Notes under the pieces: model-generated | Database searches by the model: none | Told to the model about the DNA's origin: nothing | What the model saw: only the letters and a program-made list of their open reading frames with translations | Part shown: piece after piece, positions 45,475-56,402 of the stretch | How the letters are laid out: each line of letters begins with the position of its first letter | Position numbering within the stretch: position 1 is the stretch's first letter | Program-made: the position numbers and the translations under genes | Assembly (NCBI GenBank): GCA_002869225.1 | Contig: PKTG01000019.1 | Span: forward strand, 1 to 62,277 | Length of the DNA: 62,277 nucleotides | Direction: 5' to 3' | DNA from: Candidatus Muiribacterium halophilum | GTDB taxonomy: Bacteria; Muiribacteriota; Muiribacteriia; Muiribacteriales; Muiribacteriaceae

Positions 45475-46638
45475 GTGAAACAGAGATTATTTCTTGCAGG
45501 TGCTACAGGCTCAATAGGTCAGAGTGCTCTTGATATACTCAGAAATATGTCTGATAAGTTTCAACTTGTCGGATTTTCTGCACATAGAAATCTTTTGATC
45601 GCAAAAAAGATAATAAACGAATTCAAACCTGAGTTCGCTATTTTCACACACGAAGAAACATATAAACAGATCAAAAGAGAAAAATATTCTGATACTAAGC
45701 TTTTATTTGGTATTAAAGAAGCGTGTAAAATAATTCAAAATGAAAATATCGATATTGTCCTTAATTCAATAGTTGGAGGAGCTGGACTAATAATAACTCA
45801 TTATGCTGTTGAAAATGTAAAAAGATTAGCACTTGCAAATAAAGAGAGTCTAGTAATAGCTGGCGATATAATCATAAAAAAAGCAAAAGAAAATGAATGT
45901 GAGATACTTCCTGTAGATAGTGAACATAACGCTGTTTTCCAAGCTCTATCTGGAGAAACAAACGAAAAGATAAGAAAGATCTGGTTAACCGCATCGGGTG
46001 GTCCTTTTTTACATACAAAAAAAGAAGACTTTTGTAAGATAACTTTATCCCAGGCTTTAAAGCATCCCAACTGGGATATGGGCTCTAAGATAACAATAGA
46101 TTCAGCAACGATGATGAACAAAGGATTAGAGGTCATTGAAGCGCATCATCTGTTTGAAGTTGGTTATGAAAAGATTTATGTTGTGATACATCCTGAAAGT
46201 GTCATTCATTCAATGGTGGAATTTGTTGATGGGAACTTTATAGCTCAGCTTGGGAAGACCGATATGAGAGGTCCTATACAATATTCTTTGACGTATCCTG
46301 AGAGAGAAAGATCAGTAAATCATGATTTTGATCTTTTTGAAATTTCAAAATATCATCTTATAAGACCGGATTTTGAAAGGTTTCCGTGCCTTTTACTAGC
46401 TTACAAAGCAGGTAGATCAGGGCTTTTATCCTGTAATATACTGAACGCAGCAAATGAGGCAGCTGTTTATTTATTCTTAAATAAGAAAATACATTTTACT
46501 TCAATCCCGAAGATAGTATCTGATATGCTTGAAAAGTCAGATCTTAGATGTCCGACTAATATTGATGAGATAATAGCTATACATGACGAGATAAAGAAAA
46601 AAGCGATAGAGCATGGAGAAAAAGAATATTCATGGTGA
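45475..46638 (+). CDS. dxr: 1-deoxy-D-xylulose 5-phosphate reductoisomerase
   Basis: 387 residues. Dxr converts DXP to 2-C-methylerythritol 4-phosphate with NADPH, the committed step of the MEP pathway. LAGATGSIGQSALDI at the N-terminus is the NADPH motif. The metal/substrate motif is PVDSEHNAVFQ near residue 145, followed by TASGGPFL near 165, LKHPNWDMGSKITIDSATMMNKGLE near 190 and HPESVIHSMVEF near 240. The start is GTG. It overlaps ispG by 7 nt. The RseP-type M50 protease gene that often lies between dxr and ispG in other bacteria is absent. Confidence 0.97.
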   Translation: MKQRLFLAGATGSIGQSALDILRNMSDKFQLVGFSAHRNLLIAKKIINEFKPEFAIFTHEETYKQIKREKYSDTKLLFGIKEACKIIQNENIDIVLNSIVGGAGLIITHYAVENVKRLALANKESLVIAGDIIIKKAKENECEILPVDSEHNAVFQALSGETNEKIRKIWLTASGGPFLHTKKEDFCKITLSQALKHPNWDMGSKITIDSATMMNKGLEVIEAHHLFEVGYEKIYVVIHPESVIHSMVEFVDGNFIAQLGKTDMRGPIQYSLTYPERERSVNHDFDLFEISKYHLIRPDFERFPCLLLAYKAGRSGLLSCNILNAANEAAVYLFLNKKIHFTSIPKIVSDMLEKSDLRCPTNIDEIIAIHDEIKKKAIEHGEKEYSW

Positions 46639-47675
46639 AAAGAAAAGAGATAGAAATAGGCAATGTATTGATAGGAGGAGATAATCCTGTAGCTATACAA
46701 TCTATGCTTGATTTTTCTACGAGTGATGTGGAAAGAGTGTTATCGACTACTAAACAACTAAAAGAAGCTGGATGCGATATCATAAGGTTGGCTGTAAAGA
46801 ACGATGATGATCTGGAAGCCTTAAATTTCATTACTAAAAGAGCTGTTATGCCGGTTATAGCAGATATTCATTATAATTATAAATATGCAATAGGATCACT
46901 TCAAAATGGTGCTGATAAGATAAGAATAAATCCGGGAAATATAGGTGCTCGATGGAAGGTGCTTGAGATAATAAAAGTTTTAAAGGACTTGAATAAACCG
47001 GTTAGAATCGGAGTAAACTCGGGAAGTCTACCTTCAAAATACAATCATCCATCAGCAAATGTAATGGTAGAAGCAGCCCTGGAATTATGTGAACCTTTTT
47101 TTGAAAATGACTTTGACAATATAGTCATATCTCTTAAATCTTCAGATGCTCCGATGACTGTTAATGCATATAGAGAGTTTGTGAAAAGATCCGATCTGCC
47201 ACTTCATGTTGGTATAACAGAGGCTGGTCTTCCAAAATATGGAATAATCAAATCATCGATTGGTATTGGTTCTCTTCTTATAGATGGTCTTGTCGATACT
47301 ATGAGAGTCTCACTTACCGCTGATCCTTTGGAAGAAATTATAGCAGCAAAGAATATACTTAAGTATTCCGGCCATGACATAGAGATGCCGGAACTTATAT
47401 CATGCCCGACATGTGGAAGATGTGAGATAGATCTTGTTTCTCTTGCTAAAAGTGTAGATTCTATAATCTCTAAAGCAAACAAGGGTATAAAAGTAGCGGT
47501 CATGGGATGTATAGTAAATGGTCCGGGCGAAGCAAAAGAAGCCGATATAGGAATAGCTGGTGGCAAAGATTGCGCTGTAATATTCCTAAAAGGAGAGATA
47601 GTAGAGAAAGTATCCTCGGAAAAGATTGTAGAAAGATTCAGTTTTTATTTTGATTCAATATTAAATAGGAATTAA
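46632..47675 (+). CDS. ispG: (E)-4-hydroxy-3-methylbut-2-enyl-diphosphate synthase
   Basis: 347 residues. IspG (GcpE) is a [4Fe-4S] enzyme that reduces MEcPP to HMBPP, the penultimate MEP step. The TIM-barrel part has VAIQSMLDFSTSD and GADKIRINPGNIG. The C-terminal iron-sulfur part has LISCPTCGRCEIDL near 260, with cysteines for the cluster, and VMGCIVNGPGEAKEADIGIAGG near 295 supplying the last Cys and Glu. The length is that of the short, two-domain bacterial form. ATG overlaps the dxr stop. The next 137 bp hold the V-ATPase promoter and no gene. Confidence 0.97.
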   Translation: MVKRKEIEIGNVLIGGDNPVAIQSMLDFSTSDVERVLSTTKQLKEAGCDIIRLAVKNDDDLEALNFITKRAVMPVIADIHYNYKYAIGSLQNGADKIRINPGNIGARWKVLEIIKVLKDLNKPVRIGVNSGSLPSKYNHPSANVMVEAALELCEPFFENDFDNIVISLKSSDAPMTVNAYREFVKRSDLPLHVGITEAGLPKYGIIKSSIGIGSLLIDGLVDTMRVSLTADPLEEIIAAKNILKYSGHDIEMPELISCPTCGRCEIDLVSLAKSVDSIISKANKGIKVAVMGCIVNGPGEAKEADIGIAGGKDCAVIFLKGEIVEKVSSEKIVERFSFYFDSILNRN

Positions 47676-47750
47676 TTAAAAATTAGTATAAATCATCGCT
47701 TTAATAGGCTAAAAAGCAATAAAATGGCGTAACATGAAACTAGTTAATGG

Positions 47751-47779
47751 TTGACAATTAGCATCACATTCTATATCTT
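47751..47779 (+). promoter_or_regulatory. Promoter of the V-type ATPase operon
   Basis: TTGACA at 47751-47756, a 17-bp spacer and TATCTT at 47774-47779 (or TATATC with 15 bp). It lies about 34 bp before the first start, which has GGGAGGA. Confidence 0.65.
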
Positions 47780-47812
47780 TAATAAAAGATAGGCTTTTTG
47801 GGAGGAATACCA

Positions 47813-48118
47813 ATGTTTGAAGACATCCTAAATGAGATCAAAGCAGCTGAAGAAAAAGCTCAGCAGGAAATTAATTCTGCTAGAGAACAGAAAGCTCAAA
47901 AGATCAGAAAATTAAAAGAAGATTTTGAGAAAGAGATATCATCACTTCATGACTATGAAAAAGCGATTTCAGAAAAAGCATTCTCTGAACAGACAAAAAA
48001 CGGAGAAGAGGAAGCGCGAAGTATCTCGGGGGAATATACCGATCAGATGCAGAATATCAGGATTTCTGCTGAAAAAAAGATGGACAAAGCTCTGGATAAT
48101 GTCCTGAAAGGTATTTAA
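47813..48118 (+). CDS. V-type ATPase peripheral-stalk subunit (G/H-like)
   Basis: 101 residues, almost wholly helical and charged (ILNEIKAAEEKAQQEINSAREQ, KIRKLKEDFEKEI). This is the coiled-coil profile of the AhaH/G subunit that pairs with subunit E in the peripheral stalk. The ATG at 47813 is chosen because GGGAGGAATACC is upstream; an in-frame TTG at 47798 would add five residues and lies before the ribosome binding site. It is the first gene of a nine-gene operon with order G, I, K, E, C, F, A, B, D. Assignment rests on coiled-coil character and position. Confidence 0.8.
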   Translation: MFEDILNEIKAAEEKAQQEINSAREQKAQKIRKLKEDFEKEISSLHDYEKAISEKAFSEQTKNGEEEARSISGEYTDQMQNIRISAEKKMDKALDNVLKGI

Positions 48119-48120
48119 TA

Positions 48121-50594
<2,474 letters not shown>

Positions 50595-50605
50595 GGGAGG
50601 CGCTT

Positions 50606-51190
50606 GTGTCTATAAAAGACATAACAGATGAAATAAACCGAATCGCTCAAACTGAAGTGAAACGGATTAATACAGAGACAGATGAAGAGATAAAAAAACT
50701 TCAGAATAGACATAATAAAGTCATTACTGATAAAAAATCTCTTATTGAAAAGAATGTTCAGAAAAAAGCAGACGAACTCAGAAGAGGAATTATAACAAGA
50801 GAAAAACTTAAGATGAGAAGTCGTGTGCTTGAGGAAAAACAATCAATTGTTGCTGAGCTATTTGAAAAGCTTGGAGAGAGCATTCTGGATATGCAGGAAA
50901 AAGACTATATCGAGTTTTATTCTCAGATATTGAAAGATAGTGATATTCCTAACGAAAAATATGAACTTATCTGTGCTGAGGGTGAAAAGAAGATAAGCGA
51001 TAATAGTGTTAAAGAACTTTCTGATAAGACAGGAATAAAAATGGAAAGTTCCAATGAGAAGATCAAGGGTAAGAAAGCTGGTTTTATAATCAAAGCGGAT
51101 TATCTTGAACTTGATTTCACTCTTGAGAGTGTACTTGAAAATATCAGACTTGAAAAAGAACCTGATGTTGTAAAAATCCTTTTTGAATGA
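50606..51190 (+). CDS. ntpE: V-type ATPase subunit E
   Basis: 194 residues. The N-terminal ~90 are a charged coiled coil (INRIAQTEVKRINTETDEEI...) that forms the peripheral stalk with the G-like subunit. The C-terminal globular half ends LDFTLESVLENIRLEKEPDVVKILF, as in other E subunits. The start is GTG with GGGAGG 5 nt upstream. It follows ntpK by 11 bp. Confidence 0.92.
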   Translation: MSIKDITDEINRIAQTEVKRINTETDEEIKKLQNRHNKVITDKKSLIEKNVQKKADELRRGIITREKLKMRSRVLEEKQSIVAELFEKLGESILDMQEKDYIEFYSQILKDSDIPNEKYELICAEGEKKISDNSVKELSDKTGIKMESSNEKIKGKKAGFIIKADYLELDFTLESVLENIRLEKEPDVVKILFE

Positions 51191-51204
51191 TGGGGTCCTA
51201 AGAC

Positions 51205-52155
51205 ATGAAAGAAAGTAGATATGCACATGTGTTTGCAAGAACAAAATCTCTTGAGAACACAATGCTTACAAACGGTCAACTTATACAGATGGCAGATTCA
51301 AAAGATAATTCATCTCTTATGAGAGTATTATCAGATACCCCTTATGCGGAAGTGTTAGAAAAACATGGGGCTTCTGATTTTTATATTAAAAGTATACAGA
51401 ATCTTAGAAGCTTTCTTTCGGATACTCTTCCAAACGAACTCTTTCTTGATATTTATTTTTCAAGAATAGATTTTTCAAATCTAAGGATGTATATAAAATC
51501 AAAACCATCTGAATTTCATGATTCCTATATGCTTAAACTCAATGATATAAGAGAGTATGTAGAAACAGGAAACAATCATTTTAAAAAGCCTTTCGATACA
51601 ATAGTCCCTGAAACTTTGAAGATAGCTGAAAAATCTATCTTTGAGGCTGAGGTGTTTATTGATGATTCAATGTTCAGATATTTTTTAAGTTATAAAAATG
51701 AGTTCTGGACAAAATATGTCCGTAATTGGATAGATCTTCTTAATTTTAAGACTATTCTAAGAAGTAAACATCTTCAGATAAAACAGGAAGTATTTGATAA
51801 CCTTATACTATCAGGTGGATTTATTGAAAAATATAAACTTGTTGAAGCTTTCAGAGATACAGAGGAAAATACCGCAAGGCATTTTGAAAGGTCTGAATTT
51901 TTTAAGGAATTTTACATGTTAGCTGAATTATCAGCAAAAGAAAAAGATTTCTCTGAAATGGAAAAGAGAATAGATAATATACTTATAAAGCTTATTCGAG
52001 AGACTCGTTTTAGTTCACTTTCTGTTGATAATATGATCGCTTTTGTACTTGGAGTAGAGTCTGAACTCAAGAATCTAAGGATCATTATCGAAGGAAAGGC
52101 TAATAACGTATCGGAAAGCGTAATAAAACAAAGATTGAGAGATACTTATGTATAA
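51205..52155 (+). CDS. ntpC: V-type ATPase subunit C
   Basis: 316 residues, all-helical. YAHVFARTKSLENTMLTNGQLIQMADSKD at the N-terminus is the family hallmark; IDFSNLRMYIKS near 90 and AFVLGVESELKNLRIIIEGKANNVS near the C-terminus are also typical. This subunit (C/d) caps the rotor and couples V1 to the membrane ring. It starts 15 bp after ntpE and overlaps ntpF by 8 nt. Confidence 0.94.
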   Translation: MKESRYAHVFARTKSLENTMLTNGQLIQMADSKDNSSLMRVLSDTPYAEVLEKHGASDFYIKSIQNLRSFLSDTLPNELFLDIYFSRIDFSNLRMYIKSKPSEFHDSYMLKLNDIREYVETGNNHFKKPFDTIVPETLKIAEKSIFEAEVFIDDSMFRYFLSYKNEFWTKYVRNWIDLLNFKTILRSKHLQIKQEVFDNLILSGGFIEKYKLVEAFRDTEENTARHFERSEFFKEFYMLAELSAKEKDFSEMEKRIDNILIKLIRETRFSSLSVDNMIAFVLGVESELKNLRIIIEGKANNVSESVIKQRLRDTYV

Positions 52156-52468
52156 GATTGCGATTATAGGCAATAAAGAGATAATTTCACTGTTTAATCT
52201 TTTTAGCTTTAACTGTCATTATGTTGATGATGCACAGCAGGCTAGAGAAAAACTTCTCAGCTTTAAAAAAGATGAGGAGCATGCTGTTGTTTTTATTACA
52301 GAAAACTATGCAGAGAAGATGCTTGATGTGATAGAAGAGTTCTCCCATCAGGTACTTCCATCCGTTATTATTTTGCCGACAAATGTTGAAAGTAGCGGAA
52401 TAAACAATGAAAGACTGAAAAACCTTGCCATCAAAGCTGTCGGCGCTGATGTGATGAGTGAAAAATAG
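52148..52468 (+). CDS. ntpF: V-type ATPase subunit F
   Basis: 106 residues, normal length. KIAIIGNKEIISLFNLF opens it, and VVFITENYAEKMLDVIEEFS near residue 50 and VLPSVIILPTN are the family segments. Subunit F sits at the base of the central stalk with subunit D. Overlaps ntpC by 8 nt; ntpA starts 18 bp after its stop. Confidence 0.93.
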   Translation: MYKIAIIGNKEIISLFNLFSFNCHYVDDAQQAREKLLSFKKDEEHAVVFITENYAEKMLDVIEEFSHQVLPSVIILPTNVESSGINNERLKNLAIKAVGADVMSEK

Positions 52469-52486
52469 TTGAATAGGAGTGGAAAC

Positions 52487-54250
52487 ATGACTGCAGCCAA
52501 AGGAGTAATTTCGAAAGTATCGGGTCCGCTTGTCGTGGCCAAGGGAATGGAAAACGTCAAATTGTTTTACGTTGTTATGGTTTCCGAACATAAATTAATC
52601 GGGGAGGTAGTTGAGGTAAGAGGAGATAAAGCCTCAATACAGGTTTATGAAGATACTTCCGGTCTTGGACCTGGAGAACCTGTATATACTACCGGACAGC
52701 CACTAGTTTGTGAGCTAGGCCCTGGACTTATAGAAAATATATACGATGGTATTCAGAGACCACTTGAAGCACTTTATGCTGAGACTGGTGAGTTTATAAC
52801 AAGAGGTGTTCAGGTACCTGGACTTCCAAGAGATAAAAAATGGAAATTTCAGCCAACTGCAAAAACAGGCGACAAACTTGAAGGTGGAGATGTTCTAGGT
52901 ATAGTTGAAGAAACCATACTTATAACTCAAAAGATAATGGTCCCTCCAACTTTAAAAGGCGAACTTGTTGATATCAAGGCAGGTGAATTTACAGTTGAAG
53001 AAGTCATTGGTACGCTTAAAGATGAAGAATGAAATGAACATGAGCTAAGAATGATGCAGAAATGGCCTGTCAGAAACGCAAGACCATATTCTGAAAGACT
53101 TTCACCTGGTACTCCTATGATAACAGGTCAGAGAATAATCGATACTTTCTTTCCTGTAGCAAAAGGTGGAACAGCATCTATTCCTGGACCGTTTGGTAGT
53201 GGTAAGACAGTTGTTCAGCATCAGCTTGCGAAATGGTCAGATGCTCAGGTAGTTATTTTTATTGGTTGTGGGGAACGTGGAAATGAGATGACAGATGTTC
53301 TTATGGAATTCCCGGAACTAAAGGATCCAAAATCTGGACATCCACTTATGAAAAGAACTGTTCTTATAGCAAATACATCTAATATGCCAGTTGCGGCAAG
53401 GGAAGCATCAATATATACAGGAATAACAATCGCTGAATATTTTAGAGATATGGGATATTCTGTTGCACTTATGGCAGACTCATCATCCAGATGGGCAGAA
53501 GCATTAAGAGAGATGTCAGGTAGACTTGAAGAGATGCCTGGTGAGGAAGGGTATCCAGCATATCTTGGTTCAAGACTTGCTTCCTTCTATGAAAGAGCCG
53601 GAAAAGTGAAATGTTTAGGTAATAATGAGGATAGAGAAGGAGCGCTTACAGTTATCGGAGCGGTATCACCTCCTGGTGGAGACCTTTCCGAGCCTGTAAC
53701 TCAGAATACTTTGAGAATAGTCAAGGTTTTCTGGTCACTTGATTATAAACTAGCTCATGCTAGACATTTTCCTGCGATCAACTGGCTAAACTCTTATTCA
53801 CTTTATCATCATAATATTCAGGAATATTTCGATAGTACTTATGGTGAAGGTTGGAACGAAAGAAAGAATATTGCGTTAAGACTACTTCAGGAAGAAGCAG
53901 AACTTGAAGAAATAGTTAGATTGGTAGGAATTGATGCATTATCCATTAGAGAAAGGATAATACTTGAGACTACTAAATCTCTAAGAGAAGATTATCTACA
54001 GCAGAACGCATTTGATGATGAAGATTCTTATACATCACTTGATAAACAGTTCAAACTGCTTAAACTGGTTCTTGCATTTTATGAAGAATCAATGGCGATT
54101 TTTGAAAGCGGAAAAGAAGTTGATATAGATAAACTCTTTACTCTTCCAATAAGAGTAGAGGTTGCAAGAGCGCACTTTATCCATGAGGATGAACTTGATA
54201 AGATCACGCAGCTTGAAAAAAGATTCAGAGAAGAGATCAGGAATCTTTAA
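52487..54250 (+). CDS. ntpA: V-type ATPase catalytic subunit A, interrupted by one in-frame TGA
   Basis: 587-codon frame, the usual length. [15 protein letters not shown] opens it and [20 protein letters not shown] ends the non-homologous region. Codon 182 (53030-53032) is TGA, and the frame resumes [14 protein letters not shown] directly, where homologues usually read an acidic-Gly-Lys/Asn-EHEL turn. Gly (GGA) is therefore the likely original residue. The P-loop GPFGSGKT is near residue 235, and [11 protein letters not shown] and [18 protein letters not shown] are intact. ATG 52487 (after ATAGGAGTGG) is chosen over a TTG at 52469. As written the catalytic half is untranslated unless UGA is read through. 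Confidence 0.9.
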
Positions 54251-54265
54251 TACAAGGAGTAGAAT

Positions 54266-55645
54266 ATGAAAGAATATAGGACTATTAAAGAAGTAGCTGG
54301 ACCGCTCATGGTAGTGGATAAGGTAGATAATGTTAAGTATGAGGAACTTGTTGAAATAGAACTACAAAGTGGTGAGATAAGAAGAGGAAAGGTTCTTGAA
54401 ATAAACGAGGATAGAGCTTTGGTTCAGCTTTTTGAATCTGCGGCAGGTATTGATATACAGGCTTCAAAAGTTAAGTTCCTTGGTAGAGTCGCAACACTTC
54501 CTGTTTCTCCAGATATAGTAGGAAGGGTTTTTGATGGTGGTGGTAAACCAATTGATAAAGGTCCTGAGATCATTGCTGATAAAAACCTTGATATCAATGG
54601 TATTCCAATTAATCCATTTGCAAGAAACTATCCAAATGACTTTATTCAGACTGGAGTTTCAGCAATAGATGGTATGAATACACTTGTTCGTGGACAGAAA
54701 CTTCCAATATTCTCAGTTTCTGGACTTCCACATAATACTTTGGCTGCTCAGATAGCAAGACAGGCAGCGGTTAAGAATCAGGAAGAAGAGTTTGCGGTTG
54801 TTTTTGCAGCAATGGGTATTACATTTGAGGAAGCTCAGTACTTCATTGATGATTTTAGAAAAACAGGTGCGATAGAAAGAGCAGTTCTTTTTATGAACCT
54901 GGCAGATGACCCTGCGGTTGAAAGAATAAGTACACCAAGACTTGCTCTTACATGTGCTGAATACCTTGCTTTTGACCTTGGTATGCATGTTCTTGTAATA
55001 CTTACGGACATGACAAACTATTGTGAAGCACTTCGTGAAGTTGGTGCTGCAAGAAAAGAGATACCTTGAAGAAGAGGATATCCTGGTTATCTTTATACTG
55101 ACCTTGCAACTATCTATGAACGAGCAGGAAGGATTCAGGGTAAAAAAGGTAGTATAACTCAGATACCAATTCTAACTATGCCGGAAGATGATAAGACTCA
55201 TCCGATCCCTGATCTTACAGGATATATAACAGAAGGACAGACTATACTTTCCAGAGACCTTCATAGAAAGAATATCTATCCTCCTATTGATGTTCTTCCT
55301 TCACTATCAAGACTTAAAGATAAAGGAATAGGTGAAGACAAGACAAGAGAAGATCATCCAGCAGTACTTAATCAGCTTTTTGCAGCTTATGCAAGAGGAA
55401 AAGAAGCAAAAGAACTAGCGGTAATTCTTGGTGATGCTGCTCTTACAGATACCGATAAAAAGTTTGCTAAATTTGCAGATAGATATGAAAGTGAATTTGT
55501 AAAACAGGGGCTTAACGAAAACAGGACTATCGAAGAGACACTTGAACTTGGTTGGAAACTTATGTCTATACTTCCAAGAGAAGAACTTAAAAGACTTAAG
55601 GATGATCAGGTTGCAAAGTATATGCCTAAGGCGGAGGAAGAGTAG
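54266..55645 (+). CDS. ntpB: V-type ATPase subunit B, interrupted by one in-frame TGA
   Basis: 459-codon frame. [15 protein letters not shown] opens it; [35 protein letters not shown] and [20 protein letters not shown] are conserved B-subunit blocks. Codon 268 (55067-55069) is TGA, between AARKEIP and [20 protein letters not shown]. In B subunits this reads PGRRGYPGY with an essentially invariant Gly, so GGA to TGA is the simplest reading. The C-terminus [22 protein letters not shown] is intact. It is the second TGA-for-Gly in adjacent genes of one operon. The stop at 55643 is TAG. Confidence 0.91.
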
Positions 55646-56284
55646 ATGGCTAGTACAGTCAATGCTACCAGAATGGAACTTCTCACTAGAAAGAGAAGGA
55701 TGATTACAGCTAAAAGAGGTCATAAACTCTTAAAAGAAAAAAGAGATGGTCTGATGAAGAATTTTATGGAGATCATAAATCAGGCTAAAAAGATAAGAAA
55801 CGATATTGAAACAATAATGACCGAGATCTTTAACTCTTATCTATCAGCTGTCTCATCTATGAATCCTGCTTCAGTAGAAGCAGCGATTGCTCTACCTAAA
55901 GAGGAGATATCTGTTGATATAGCAATAAAAAACATAATGAGTGTGAGGGTTCCTCAGTTTTCATATTCAACTGAAGAAATAAACGCACAGCCTTATTCTC
56001 TAACCGATACCTCAAGTGAACTTGATGTAGCCTATACACTACTCAAGGATAATATTCAGAATCTGCTTGAGTTAGCTCAGGTCGAAAAATCTCTTGAACT
56101 TATGGCTATTGAGATCGAAGCAACAAGAAGACGAGTAAACGCGCTTGAACATGTTCTTATACCGGATCTTGAGACTACTATTAAATATATACAGATGAAA
56201 CTCGATGAGATGGAAAGGTCAAACCTTACAATACTTATGAAGGTCAAGGAACTAGTAGAAGCTAAAGGCGAGATTGATGTCTGA
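55646..56284 (+). CDS. ntpD: V-type ATPase subunit D
   Basis: 212 residues. NATRMELLTRKRRMITAKRGHKLLKEKRD opens it, the family signature of the central-stalk rotor subunit D, and ATRRRVNALEHVLIPDLETTIKYI near residue 165 is the second signature. It is a long antiparallel coiled coil that turns inside the A3B3 ring. It starts directly after the ntpB stop. A strong terminator follows 24 bp later, so it ends the operon. Confidence 0.96.
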   Translation: MASTVNATRMELLTRKRRMITAKRGHKLLKEKRDGLMKNFMEIINQAKKIRNDIETIMTEIFNSYLSAVSSMNPASVEAAIALPKEEISVDIAIKNIMSVRVPQFSYSTEEINAQPYSLTDTSSELDVAYTLLKDNIQNLLELAQVEKSLELMAIEIEATRRRVNALEHVLIPDLETTIKYIQMKLDEMERSNLTILMKVKELVEAKGEIDV

Positions 56285-56308
56285 TCTTTAAATTAATAAC
56301 ATTAATAA

Positions 56309-56341
56309 AAAAAAGGGAACCAGTTGGTTCCCTTTTTTTTA
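56309..56341 (+). terminator. Rho-independent terminator of the V-ATPase operon
   Basis: AAAAAAAAGGGAACCAG then TTGGTTCCC followed by T8: stem GGGAACCA with TGGTTCCC, and complementary A and T runs. It may be bidirectional. Confidence 0.93.
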
Positions 56342-56351
56342 TTGTTTTTCC

Positions 56352-56380
56352 TTGTCTTGTCCATAATACCTTGTTAAAAT
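56352..56380 (+). promoter_or_regulatory. Promoter of the protease-lipoprotein genes
   Basis: TTGTCT at 56352-56357, a 17-bp spacer and TAAAAT at 56375-56380. The expected start is near 56387, about 16 bp before the ATG. Confidence 0.55.
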
Positions 56381-56402
56381 ATTTAAAACTTAAAAACAGG
56401 GT

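Noticed and set aside
52487-55645. UGA as selenocysteine in ntpA and ntpB
   Set aside because: The positions are Gly in homologues, not Cys, and no SECIS-like hairpin stands out just downstream. TAA and TAG stops in other genes would not be explained.
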